NCBI RefSeq assembly: GCF_001027925.1 | Contig: NZ_LECT01000031.1 | Span: 186,001-250,000 of the forward strand | Direction: 5' to 3' | Length of the DNA: 64,000 nt | From: Rhodopirellula islandica | Lineage (GTDB): Bacteria; Planctomycetota; Planctomycetia; Pirellulales; Pirellulaceae | Part shown: in pieces, positions 46,821 through 56,500 of the stretch | Position numbering within the stretch: the stretch's first letter is position 1 | How the letters are laid out: each line of letters begins with the position of its first letter | Position numbers and translations under genes: made by a program | The notes under the pieces: model-generated | What the model was told of the DNA's origin: nothing | Database searches by the model: none | The model's input: the letters and a program-made list of their open reading frames with translations, nothing else

Positions 46821-48316
46821 CACGAAGCGGTGAGACTCCAATCGCGTCGCTGTCGACTGCTGGGAATGCCCATCTTTTTCCGATACTTGGTGACGGTTCG
46901 GCGAGCGACCGTCATCCCGGCTTTCTTCAACTCGTCAACCAGATTCTCGTCGCTGTATGGTTTGCTCTTGTCCTCTTTGTCGATCAATTCTTGCAGCTTC
47001 AAACGGATCGTGTCCCAGGCAACATCCTCCCCATCCTCGGTTTGGGTACCGCCGACGAAGAAACGACGCAGCGGAAGAATCCCTCGCGGGGTTTGAATCC
47101 ATTTGTCATCCACTGCACGACTCACCGTCGTCACGTGAACCCCCACTTTGTCAGCGATTTGCTGCATTTTCAAAGGTTCAATTGCCTCAGGACCTTCATC
47201 GAGAAACCGCTTTTGGTGCTCCACGATGGCTTCCGAGACTCGGGTCAGAGTGCTTCGGCGTTGCTCGATCGAGTCGATCAACCACTGCGCGCCGTTGATC
47301 TTTTGCTTGATGAACTCACGCTCGGCATCCGAGCAATCGGAGGCTTGCAAACGACGCCGGTAGTACTCGCTGATGAACAGTGTTGGAACTCGGTCGTCGT
47401 CCAGACGAACACGATATTCGCCGGATTCATCCTGCTCCAGAATGATGTCCGGTGTCACGTTGGGAACGTACGTCTCCAAAAACGCAGCACCCGGTTTCGG
47501 ATTCAAGAGATGCAACTCTTCACGCAACTCCTGGATCAGCTCAATCGAGAATCCAGTCTTCTTCGAAATCTGTGGCAGACGGTTTTCTGCCAGGTCATTC
47601 AGATGCCCCCGAATCAGGATCGACAACTCGTCGAAATGCTCGATTGACGAGTCCAACTGCGCAATCAAACATTCGCTCAAATTGCGAGCGGCAATGCCAC
47701 TTGGCTCAAGGGACTGCACCACCGCCAGTGCTTCTTCAGCTTTCTCGTAGTCTTCCTTTGAATGTCCGGAGGGAAGCAAATCAGCCAACGGCATCCGCAA
47801 GTAACCACCGTCCGATGCATTCAGCGTGCTGATGATCCGCTCAGCGATTTGCTCCACCTCATCATCGATGTCCATCTCAGCGAGCTGGTGCAGCAGATAA
47901 TCGTTCAGCGACTCAGGACGCGACTGGGCATTCGCCATCATGTCGTGACGACGGTCCGCGTCATCCGACATGCGGTTGGCACTCTGCCGAAAGGAATCAT
48001 CGAAGGTGCTCGGCAGATCCGAATCCATGTTCAACAGACGCTCAAAGTCGTCTTTGTTGTCATGGTCGTTGTCGACCACCAATTCCTTCTCGTTCTCGCT
48101 GCGTGTGTCCTTGTCGGGGACCTCGTCGTCACCTTCATCCGGATTCAGAGGATCTCCGGTTTGCTGCTCCAGCAACGGATTCTCGTTCATCTCCTGCTCG
48201 ATGCGTTCCTGCAATGCCAACGTGGGCATCTGCAGGATCTCCATCGACTGGATCATCCGTGGCGCGAGTTTTTGGACTTGGCTTTGCCGGGCTTGTAGCC
48301 CCACTGACATCCGCAT
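46820..48316 (-). CDS. rpoN: RNA polymerase sigma-54 factor
   Basis: 498 residues. The N-terminal Q-rich activator-interacting region (MSVGLQARQSQVQKLAPRMIQSMEILQMP) is intact, then an acidic linker, core-binding region and DNA-binding domain with the RpoN box ARRTVTKYRKKMGIPSS near the C-terminus. It directs polymerase to -24/-12 promoters with AAA+ activators; a candidate such promoter lies at 33679. Lies between htrA (coupled) and recR with a 100-bp gap on the upstream side. Confidence 0.96.
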   Translation of the reverse strand: MRMSVGLQARQSQVQKLAPRMIQSMEILQMPTLALQERIEQEMNENPLLEQQTGDPLNPDEGDDEVPDKDTRSENEKELVVDNDHDNKDDFERLLNMDSDLPSTFDDSFRQSANRMSDDADRRHDMMANAQSRPESLNDYLLHQLAEMDIDDEVEQIAERIISTLNASDGGYLRMPLADLLPSGHSKEDYEKAEEALAVVQSLEPSGIAARNLSECLIAQLDSSIEHFDELSILIRGHLNDLAENRLPQISKKTGFSIELIQELREELHLLNPKPGAAFLETYVPNVTPDIILEQDESGEYRVRLDDDRVPTLFISEYYRRRLQASDCSDAEREFIKQKINGAQWLIDSIEQRRSTLTRVSEAIVEHQKRFLDEGPEAIEPLKMQQIADKVGVHVTTVSRAVDDKWIQTPRGILPLRRFFVGGTQTEDGEDVAWDTIRLKLQELIDKEDKSKPYSDENLVDELKKAGMTVARRTVTKYRKKMGIPSSRQRRDWSLTAS

Positions 48317-48418
48317 GAGAATCTTTTCTGAAATGCGTGACGTGAATCAAATGGTAGATCGCCCCTCAGAGAATACCGAGTGAGCGAATTCGATGCCAAT
48401 TCATCACTGGCGTCCAGA

Positions 48419-49018
48419 TTATAACCGCTGCCTACCCGTCAACGCATCAGCAATTATTTCGCGATTGGCATATTCCAGGACGCTGCCGGAAGTGATCCCG
48501 CGAGCCAAACGCGTGATTTCCACCGGAAATTCCTGCATTAAATTCGATAAATAAAGGGACGTGCCATCACCCTCGACCGTCGGATTGGTCGCCATGATGA
48601 TCTCAGAAAAATTTCCCGTCCGCACCCGCTCCACCAGCGAATCAATGGTCAATTGGTCGGGTGTGATCCCATCCAGGGGTGCGATCCGGCCAAGCAACAC
48701 GTGATACAACCCCGCGTAGACCCCCGACGCATCGAGACTGAGCAGGTCACGCGGTTGCTCGACGACACACAACCGAGTGGCATCGCGTTTGGGGTCAGCA
48801 CAGATCCGGCACAGCTCGGTCTCGGACAGGTTGTAACAAACCGAGCAATAACGAACGTCGGTGCGAACGCGACGAATCGCGGACGCTAGCGCCAACGCCT
48901 CATCCTCATGGACTCGCAACAAATGGAACGCCAATCTTTCAGCGCTTTTGCGACCGATCCCTGGAAGCTTGCTGAGCTGGTCCACTAAATCGGATACCGC
49001 ACCGGCATGCCCGCTCAT
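48419..49018 (-). CDS. recR: Recombination protein RecR
   Basis: 199 residues, normal length. Helix-hairpin-helix start (LSKLPGIGRKSAERLAFHLL), a four-cysteine zinc motif (CSVCYNLSETELCRIC), and a Toprim domain (LCVVEQPRDLLSLDAS... with YHVLLGRIAPLDGI). RecR with RecF/RecO loads RecA at gaps. ATG 49018 overlaps the ebfC stop, and the cluster is the classic dnaX-ebfC-recR order. Confidence 0.97.
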   Translation of the reverse strand: MSGHAGAVSDLVDQLSKLPGIGRKSAERLAFHLLRVHEDEALALASAIRRVRTDVRYCSVCYNLSETELCRICADPKRDATRLCVVEQPRDLLSLDASGVYAGLYHVLLGRIAPLDGITPDQLTIDSLVERVRTGNFSEIIMATNPTVEGDGTSLYLSNLMQEFPVEITRLARGITSGSVLEYANREIIADALTGRQRL

Positions 49019-49401
49019 CCATTGCCACCCGTCAGGCTCGTCAGCAAGCCATCGACACCGGGCATGTTCAAATCCATGTCCGATGCAAGCTGACTGATCG
49101 CACTGGCGTACAACTGCTTGGCAGCTGCACCGGCCGCGTTGGTCGCATCGCGAATGGCGTGCTGCAGATCTTCGGGGGCAACCACTTCGCTGCCACCGAC
49201 ACCCAAGATCTCGGGTGCAATCTCCACCGATTGGACTTCACCGATCCCATTCATGACCACTTCCACGTGATTGCAAGACGAACTTGCTGAGACACGTTCG
49301 CTGCGCATCTGGTCATTGAGCTCCTGCATTTTCTGCGGGATTTCTTGCAGCTTGCCAACCATCGAAGCGATGTTGCCGAGATTGCCGAGGCCTTTGAACA
49401 T
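49015..49401 (-). CDS. YbaB/EbfC nucleoid-associated protein
   Basis: 128 residues. MFKGLGNLGNIASMVGKLQEIPQKMQELNDQM and VVMNGIGEVQSVEIAPEIL are typical YbaB/EbfC segments; it binds DNA as a dimer. Lies between dnaX (70-bp gap) and recR (4-bp overlap), the usual arrangement. Its C-terminus is Met/Gly-rich. Confidence 0.92.
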   Translation of the reverse strand: MFKGLGNLGNIASMVGKLQEIPQKMQELNDQMRSERVSASSSCNHVEVVMNGIGEVQSVEIAPEILGVGGSEVVAPEDLQHAIRDATNAAGAAAKQLYASAISQLASDMDLNMPGVDGLLTSLTGGNG

Positions 49402-49471
49402 GGGACCAATCCAGTGGAACGAGAGTCAGGGAGATCAAATATAAAACGAACGAATCCGATCGTCACGATGC

Positions 49472-51445
49472 TCAACCGCGAGGGGTGTCCACGCGAACGA
49501 TTTCAGCGCCCAGCAATTCGACGCAGGATTGAACCAAGGGGTTGGCCTGGATCTCGCGCATTCGCTGCATCCGATTTCGATTCTTGGGCTTGGCGGCCGC
49601 AACCGGCTCAGCCTTTTTCACCGCGGTCGCTTCGAATTGCAAGGTAGCACGCCGACCAGTCACCCGGGCAACGGTTCGAAGAATTTCCTCTTTGTGCTCA
49701 GGCATCTGGCACCGACTCAGTGCCAACCCAGAGCTCCCAGGAAACACCAACCGAAGGACACCGGGCTCGGGCGAATCCACCCGCTCGGCTGCTTTGGCCA
49801 ACGTCGCGGTCATCGGATCCATTTCCTGAAGCACCTGCGACCAACCGGACTTGGCTTCTTCACTGGAAATCAGCGGGTAACCATCCGTCGAGGTCGTGGA
49901 TGCAGCTTGCTCGCCCGCAGACTCCGCAGCAGCAGCTGGCTGAGGCACGGCAGCTGACTGGGGCACGGCAGCTGGCTGAGCCACGGCGGGTGACTGGGCC
50001 ACGGCAGGTGATCGACTCGATCCGGTGAGGGACGAGGCTTGCCCGACGGGCGCGGAGGATGGTGACGCTGCGGGCGGGGGACTGGATGCAGCCGCTGCGG
50101 AAGCAACTGGTTGCGCCGGATTGGACGTCGCTTGATGAGCAGAAATGGGTTCCGCCGCGGAATCAACACGCACATTCACCGCGTCACGCTCCGAAGCCGA
50201 ACTGGACTGAGGCGTGGCGGGCGCCGTCGCGGGAGCTGAGCTAGCTACCGGGGCCCGCTTTTTTTTTTCGCTGCCGCCCTTTGCACCGCTGGCACCTGAC
50301 GCAGCCGCCAAATCCGAGATGGCCTGCAAATCGGGCAGGTGACAAACCTGAATGACCGTCGCTTCCAGCAAAACCCGAGCGTGGACACTGTGCCGAATTC
50401 GAACCAACGTTTCATCGACCAAGCCGACAATTGCGAGCACCGTCTGCAAGCCCCAACGACCTGCCAACTCGCCCAACGCACCGTGCATCGATGCAGCCGC
50501 GTATCGCATCAGGGAAGCTTCGCATCCGACGGCAACCGCCATCAGGTCACGGAAGTAACCAAGCATTTGCTCCGCCAACCGCCCCGCGTCGACCCCCTCG
50601 GCAATGGCCTCGTCAATCTGCGAAAGTGCGGCCGCGGCATCTCGTGCCGCCATGGCTTCGGCCAAACGATGCAGACGCTGATCGTCCGCCGTCCCCAGCA
50701 TCGTGTGCACATGGTCGGCCGTCAGGTGCCCATCGCTGAAACTCAGCACTTGCTCGAGCAACGATTGGCTGTCTCGCATTGACCCTGCGGCACGACGTGC
50801 CAACAGTTCCAACGCTTCCTCTTCCACCGTGTTGTTTTCAGCTTCGACAATCTCGCGCAGACGCTGCACGATTTTATCGCTTTCAACCGGCGCAAAATCG
50901 AAACGCTGACAGCGACTGAGCACGGTGATCGGAATTTTCTCCGGATCTGTCGTGCAAAAAATGAACTTGACGTGCTCGGGCGGCTCTTCCAGCGTCTTCA
51001 AGAGCGCGTTGAACGCGGCCCCTGTCAACATGTGGACTTCGTCGATGATGTAAATCTTGTACCGCGAGCGACTGGGCCGCACCCCAACGTTGGCTCGCAA
51101 CGACCGAATTTCATCGATCCCACGATTGCTAGCACCGTCGATCTCAATCACATCGACGTCTTCGCCCGAATCAATGGCCTGTGCGACATCGCTTTCGTTG
51201 TCCGGGTTTGCCGTCGGACCATCGGGGTGATTCAGGGCCTTCGCGAAAATCCGAGCGGTGCTGGTCTTGCCGACCCCGCGGGCCCCCGTGAACAGGTAAG
51301 CATGCCCCACGCGAGAGGTTTCAATCGCACCCTGCAAGGCGCGAGCAACATGGTCCTGACCGACCAGCTGCGTGAAATCTCGCGGCCGATAGCGTCTTGC
51401 AACAACGACGTACGACCCGTCGTCTGCAGAATGATCGTCGCTCAC
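49472..51445 (-). CDS. dnaX: DNA polymerase III subunit tau (gamma by frameshift), DnaX
   Basis: 657 residues from GTG 51445; a longer frame runs to 51514 but enters the SRP RNA gene. Motifs: ARRYRPRDFTQLVGQD, Walker A GARGVGKTS, IDEVHMLTGAAFNALLKTLEEPP, and the SRC motif TVLSRCQRF with the arginine finger. The usual zinc-module cysteines are absent: that stretch reads NHPDGPTANPDNES. Domain III ends near residue 370. The rest is Ala/Pro/Ser-rich with a hexapeptide repeat, then a C-terminal tau-like domain. A run of ten A residues (codons 393-396) may give the short form; see next entry. Confidence 0.93.
   Translation of the reverse strand: MSDDHSADDGSYVVVARRYRPRDFTQLVGQDHVARALQGAIETSRVGHAYLFTGARGVGKTSTARIFAKALNHPDGPTANPDNESDVAQAIDSGEDVDVIEIDGASNRGIDEIRSLRANVGVRPSRSRYKIYIIDEVHMLTGAAFNALLKTLEEPPEHVKFIFCTTDPEKIPITVLSRCQRFDFAPVESDKIVQRLREIVEAENNTVEEEALELLARRAAGSMRDSQSLLEQVLSFSDGHLTADHVHTMLGTADDQRLHRLAEAMAARDAAAALSQIDEAIAEGVDAGRLAEQMLGYFRDLMAVAVGCEASLMRYAAASMHGALGELAGRWGLQTVLAIVGLVDETLVRIRHSVHARVLLEATVIQVCHLPDLQAISDLAAASGASGAKGGSEKKKRAPVASSAPATAPATPQSSSASERDAVNVRVDSAAEPISAHQATSNPAQPVASAAAASSPPPAASPSSAPVGQASSLTGSSRSPAVAQSPAVAQPAAVPQSAAVPQPAAAAESAGEQAASTTSTDGYPLISSEEAKSGWSQVLQEMDPMTATLAKAAERVDSPEPGVLRLVFPGSSGLALSRCQMPEHKEEILRTVARVTGRRATLQFEATAVKKAEPVAAAKPKNRNRMQRMREIQANPLVQSCVELLGAEIVRVDTPRG
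49933..50004 (-). repeat. 18-bp tandem repeats (x4) in dnaX linker
   Basis: Four 18-bp units in the dnaX linker (each close to CAGCTGGCTGAGGCACGG on the plus strand) encode hexapeptide repeats such as PAVAQS, PAVAQP, AAVPQS and AAVPQP on the minus strand. Expected to be flexible linker and prone to length change. Confidence 0.8.
50241..50269 (-). other. Slippery A10 tract in dnaX with flanking stop codons
   Basis: On the minus strand GAA AAA AAA AAG is followed by sequence holding stop codons in both shifted frames. Adding an A (or a -1 ribosomal slip) gives GCG GGC CCC GGT AGC TAG; losing an A (or +1) gives AGC GGG CCC CGG TAG. The in-frame heptamer A AAA AAG is the same as the E. coli dnaX slip site. 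A GCGGG...CCCGC stem is possible downstream. The truncated product would be about 400 residues. Confidence 0.75.
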
Positions 51446-51503
51446 AGATTCACATGAATTCGTAGAAACGGTTAAAAAAACCGGCTGGCAATCGCGTCTG
51501 CTT

Positions 51504-51598
51504 GGTGGAGGCAACCCTCACACAAAGTTACACCGCTTATGGCTGCTCCAGTTAAGGCCTGACCAGGTTCACGACTCACAGTCGCAAGGGTCGCCACC
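51504..51598 (-). ncRNA. ffs: Signal recognition particle RNA (small bacterial 4.5S type)
   Basis: Read leftward, the core GAACCTGGTCAGGCC, then TTAACT, then GGAGCAGCC fits the SRP Alu-free small form: internal loop elements GGTCAGG and AGCAGCC are conserved. The ends pair: 5' GGTGG CGACCCT with 3' AGGGTTG...CCACC. The apical loop is UUAACU (a UAAC tetraloop closed by a U-U if read as URRC) rather than GGAA. It lies just upstream of dnaX, a common place for ffs. Confidence 0.88.
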
Positions 51599-51851
51599 AT
51601 CAAGCAGATCGCTCCGCTAGTTTAGGTCAAGCATCTCTTTTGCGAAACCCATCCCAGCCCCAGTTTGACGAAGTTGCAGGTTGAATCGCTTCGTCGCATC
51701 GATCGCGCATTTCGGTTACCCTGAGGGCACTCGTTGTTCACCATCAACGATGCTTGGGACAGACCGTTCGGACGATCGATTCGCCATCGAATCTGCTGAA
51801 ACAGCCTCCTTGAGCGAAACACAGGTCCAGTCGGGCTGAATCTTGTCGGGA

Positions 51852-52526
51852 ATGGAACAGATGGAAAACGGGTTCGAACCCCAAGCAGAAACAAAATCCG
51901 ACCCCATCGAACAGGTCGAGTTGGAACCAAGCTGGAACGCCTGGCAGTCACTGCCAGAGCGCTGGCAACAAAACCACGGCTCGCTGCTGATGGCTTTCGC
52001 GACCCTGGTCTTTTTGACTGGAATCGGCGTCCTGACTTACCGACAAAACCAGTTCCGCCCGCCGGCCTTTCCAGATGCGTCCAGCATCAATCCCGCCCAC
52101 AACAATTCTTTGACGGCGTTGGACTTGGCCACCGGCGAAGCAGCTGACGCGAACGAGGAACGTGTCCTGATTCGAGTCATCGGCGCCATCCCGAGTGACT
52201 CGCTGGTTTGGCTGGCACTCTACAACGCCGACACTTCGTTCAATGATCCGGAGAATGCGTTGGTCGCCGCCCAATTGCCCATTCAGCCCAATGGCGTGGC
52301 GGCGTGCACGATCCCAATCAGCCAACTCCCAAAACGATTTGCCATTGCTGCGTTCCACGACACAGACAACGACGGCGCCTTGTCCCGAAATCAGTTCGGG
52401 ATCCCCGCTGAGCGTTACGGCTTCAGCAACAACGCTCGCGGAAAATTTGGGCCACCGGATTTCGCAGAAGCGGTGATTGATCGGCCTGAAAACGGCGAGA
52501 CTCCCCTCGACGTGCAGATCTACTGA
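51852..52526 (+). CDS. DUF2141-family membrane-anchored protein
   Basis: 224 residues from ATG 51852 (TTG 51843 and ATG 51861 are alternatives). A single helix (GSLLMAFATLVFLTGIGVLTYR) lies near residues 40-60, so most of the protein is periplasmic. The C-terminal 110 residues match DUF2141: LVWLALYNADTSF, RFAIAAFHDTDNDGALSRNQFGIPAERYGFSNNARG. The conserved DTDNDG and GFSNNARG segments are seen. Function unknown. It is flanked on the left by the SRP RNA/dnaX and on the right by a convergent permease gene. Confidence 0.84.
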   Translation: MEQMENGFEPQAETKSDPIEQVELEPSWNAWQSLPERWQQNHGSLLMAFATLVFLTGIGVLTYRQNQFRPPAFPDASSINPAHNNSLTALDLATGEAADANEERVLIRVIGAIPSDSLVWLALYNADTSFNDPENALVAAQLPIQPNGVAACTIPISQLPKRFAIAAFHDTDNDGALSRNQFGIPAERYGFSNNARGKFGPPDFAEAVIDRPENGETPLDVQIY

Positions 52527-52601
52527 GCCGCAGCTGCCGGTGGCCTCCTCCCGATCACGGTGCGCCAAAAGCATTCTCGGGATCAGCGGGAAGGTCGATC
52601 C

Positions 52602-53552
52602 TCAATTCGCTTCCGCGACCAGCGTGGAGCGTCGGCGTTTGAATTGAGACGCCACCAAGAAGATCAGCAACCCAATCCAAACAAAAACGAACCCCATCTT
52701 TCTGGACGGGTCCAACGGCTCTTCAAACAACACGTAGCCCACCCAAAACTGCAGCGTCGGGCCGACGTACTGCAGAATCCCCATCAGCGATAAATCCACT
52801 CGCTGGACAGCGGCGGCAAAGAACGCCAGCGGTGCAATGGTGATCACCCCAGCCCCCAACAGCATTCCAAACTCGACGGGCGTCCCGGTTTGCATCGTCG
52901 AAACACCCTCTGCCAACCGTAGGCCCAAGTAGATCGCTGCGGGAACCACCAACACCGTGACTTCCAACATCAAACCAAGCAGCACGGGAAGCGTGGCCTT
53001 CTTTTTCACCAAGCCATACACGGCAAAGGAAGACGCCATGGCCATCGAGACCCACGGCAAACCACCGTTGCCGATCGCCATCACCGACACACCCACCGCG
53101 GCGAACCCGACCGCCACCCATTGCGGCCAACGAAGACGCTCGCCCAAGACCACCACTCCCAACAACACGTTCAACAACGGGTTAATGTAGTATCCCAGCG
53201 ACGCCTCCAGAACGCGGTTGTTGTTGACCGCCCAAATGAACGCCAACCAATTGATCGCGATCATCAACGCCGCCACGATATAAACCGCCCAAACACGACG
53301 ACTACGAAGCTCACGCAAGACGACTGAGAAACCTCCCCACCGTCCCCGCCAAAGCATCACAGGCAGCACCAGACCGAGTGTCACGAACGACCACACAATC
53401 CGGTGAGACACCAATTCCATCGAGTCAGCGTTGCCGATCTGTCGCCAATAAATTGGAAACAAACCCCACATCGTGTGAGCCACAATGGCACACACCAATC
53501 CGATTTTGAGTTCACCGCTGTGCGAGTGCTTCGGCGTCTCAGCCACCCGCAT
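52602..53552 (-). CDS. rarD: RarD/EamA-family permease
   Basis: 316 residues with about ten helices, as in the RarD subgroup (MRVAETPKHSHSG..., LKIGLVCAIVAHTMWGLFPIYWRQI; FIWAVNNNRVLEASLGYYINPLLNVLLGVVVLGERL; LQYVGPTLQFWVGYVLFEEPLD). Its ATG at 53552 lies inside the end of the PKS-NRPS gene (14-bp overlap), so it is probably translated from the same mRNA. Cargo unknown; export of the PKS-NRPS product is an inference from the overlap. Confidence 0.88.
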   Translation of the reverse strand: MRVAETPKHSHSGELKIGLVCAIVAHTMWGLFPIYWRQIGNADSMELVSHRIVWSFVTLGLVLPVMLWRGRWGGFSVVLRELRSRRVWAVYIVAALMIAINWLAFIWAVNNNRVLEASLGYYINPLLNVLLGVVVLGERLRWPQWVAVGFAAVGVSVMAIGNGGLPWVSMAMASSFAVYGLVKKKATLPVLLGLMLEVTVLVVPAAIYLGLRLAEGVSTMQTGTPVEFGMLLGAGVITIAPLAFFAAAVQRVDLSLMGILQYVGPTLQFWVGYVLFEEPLDPSRKMGFVFVWIGLLIFLVASQFKRRRSTLVAEAN

Positions 53553-56500
53553 GACTCACATTGGAATTCGAGCGATTCAGATTTGAGCCATTCAGACCGG
53601 AATTCACATCCAAGGAGTCGCAGAGGGAGCGAGCCAAGTGCTTGACGTGAGGATCCTGAACCATGCTGTGGTGGTGCCCAGGAGTTAAAATCACATCCGC
53701 GCGATCCGCCAAATGAGACCAACCACGATCCGCACTGCCTTCCGTCTCGAACGGAACGTCGGTGGGGCGGAACAAGACGATCCGTGTTGCAATGGGTTTC
53801 ATTTTGTACTGGGTGGCCAACTTCAAATGGTGGTGGAACAAGGCTTTCAAATCGTCGATTGCCCGAGCAGCAACGTCAGCAGGTGTGTCTTGATCCAACA
53901 CTCCCAACTTCTCAGCGTGCTGCCACAGGAAAGGCAACTGCTCTTCGCTCGGGAGCTGCAACAACTCGTCCAGCGTCAAATCAATGCCGTATTCCAATCC
54001 CACGTTGGTTTGATCTTCCGCAGGGACCAGGTCACTGGCCCCACTCGGGATGGACGAGTCGAGCAGAATCAATCCCTCGACATCGTGCCCAGAGGAAATC
54101 AATTGCTGGGCAACTTCCATGGCAATGACCCCGCCGACCGACCATCCGCCAATCACGTACGGCCCCTCCGGCCGAACCGAGCGAATTGCGTCGACATACT
54201 CTGCGGCCATTGCCCGCATCGTCTCTGGCAAGGCTTCTTTCCCGTGCAATCCCCGCGAGCGAATCGCGTACATCGGTTGATCATCCGGCAATTTCGCCGC
54301 CAATTCCCGGTAACAAACGACGATGCCTCCCGGCGGGTGAACCATGAACAAAGGAGTCCGCTCCCCAGTGACTTTCAACGGAGCCAGTAATTCATTCAGA
54401 CCGTGATTCTGCTGGATCGCTTGGTCTGCGTAGAACTCAACGGACGACTCCCCAAATCGTCGCGAAAGCTCCTCGGGATACAGTGTTGCCAATCGCCCGG
54501 CCATCGCGGAAATGTCAGCGAGATCAAAGAGCAACGACGAGGGCACATCGACCCCCAAATCTTCACTCAACCGATTCGTCAACATCGCCGCCTGAAGCGA
54601 ACTGCCGCCAAACTCGAAAAAGTTCTGATTGATCCCAATCAACTGCGATCCCAACAGCTCCGTCCAACGATCCGCAAGATGCTGTTCCAAACTCGTTCGC
54701 GGTGGCTGATACGCCGCCAAGGCGGAAGCGTCTTGCGCGAGTTCCGGCAACGCGTTCAAATCCACTTTGCCGCTCGCGGTCACCACAAAGGCCTCCACTT
54801 GCTGCATGTGAGCGGGGCGTTTGTATGGCGGCAAATGCTCCGCCACATGATGCTGCAACGACAACACCACATCGCTCCACTGCGTCCCGCGTTCCGCAGC
54901 ATCGCCTGGATGCCCGTCCGTCGACTCGGGCAAGTCCAACTGCACGAAGGCAACCAACTGGCTCGCCTCGGTGTCGCCAATCTCGCGAGGAACCACGGCC
55001 GCCTGAGCCACTGCAGGATGATCCTTCAGCACACTTTCAATTTCCGTTGGCTCGATGCGGTACCCACGAACTTTCAGCTGCCGATCCATGCGCCCCAAAA
55101 CTTCCACCATGCCATCCACTCGCCGACGACCTTGATCGCCAGTCAGGTAAGCCCGTCTGCCATCGCCCAACGTCACAAACCGCTGATGAGTCAATGGTTC
55201 ATCACCGAGGTACCCGTCGGCCAATCCCTTTCCGACCAAGGCCAACTCGCCCACAAACGTGGACGGCACTTCGCGTCGATCCGAATCCAACACGACCACG
55301 TCGGTATGATCCGCAGGCAAACCCACTGGAATGCGTCGCGGTGAATGAACATCAATGATGCGGTACGCGGTCGCTTCCACCGCGGCCTCTGTCGGACCGT
55401 AGCAATTCCAAATCTGGGCTTCACTGTTTCGACGGATCGTCCGGGGCAGGCTCTCGGGCATGGCTTCGCCACCAATCCAAACGTGCCGCAACGAATGACA
55501 ATGTGCAAACTTGCGATGCGAGGCGACCAAGTCAATCCAGGAAGGCACACCAACCAAGACGGTCACACCTTCGCGAATGATTTGGTCCACCACCGAATCG
55601 ACATCGGCGACTCGATCCACGTCCGGCCAGACAACGCTGGCTCCTTGAGCATAGGCAAACAATGTCATGCCCAACCCGGCATCAAACTGATGCGAGAGTG
55701 GCATCAGCATGCGGTCAGATGAATTCAAGGGCGTGATCCGACCTCGCCATCGCAACGTGTTCGCGATCGCACCCTGCGAAACAACAACGCCCTTCGGAAC
55801 TCCGGTTGTTCCCGACGTGTAGATCACGTAAGCCGCGTCCTCGGCTGTGACCACCGGATCCTTCGCCGCACCAGGGAGCGATGATTTGCCGTTCCCATTG
55901 GTCACGCCATTTTGCGAACCGGTCAGCTGATCCCATGTGAACGACTGCAATGCCGAAGGAACCTCCTCGCCGAGTTGATCGACCAAGATCCGGGTGGCTC
56001 CCGTTTGCTGGACCACCAGATCCAGCATCACGGAAGGACGACTGGAATCCAGAGGCACCGGGACGGCACCGATCTGCTGCAACGCCAGAATCAAATCCAT
56101 CGCTTGCTGGCCGGGCTTCGCCAGCACAGGCACAAACTCTCCGCGTTCAAAATGATGCGTCTGCAACCGTCGTGCGATCAAGTCTCGAGTCGCAACCGAT
56201 CCCGCAACCGCCTCATCCGCCAGGTCAGAAAGGGAAGGGCTGGCTGGCTTTAATTTTGGCGACCGGAACAATCGGTTGAAGGATCGTCGCCGCCCACTGC
56301 CGACCTCAGCCTGCTCCTGTGAACTCGATGCCTTGGTCTGCGATTGCTGAGTCGCTCCCTCCAAAATCAACGCATTGAGAGTCGTCCGCTCATTCTCATC
56401 CGCGTCGCTCTTCCGATCAGACTGCAATGATTGCTGGGACGTCGATTGCTGAGCCTGCATCCCCTTGAACAAGTGGATCGAATCAACCAATGCGTTCGGC

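Noticed and set aside
51868-51882. tRNA T-arm-like sequence (GGGTTCGAACCCC)
   Set aside because: No D-arm, anticodon arm or acceptor stem can be paired around it and it lies in the DUF2141 coding frame.
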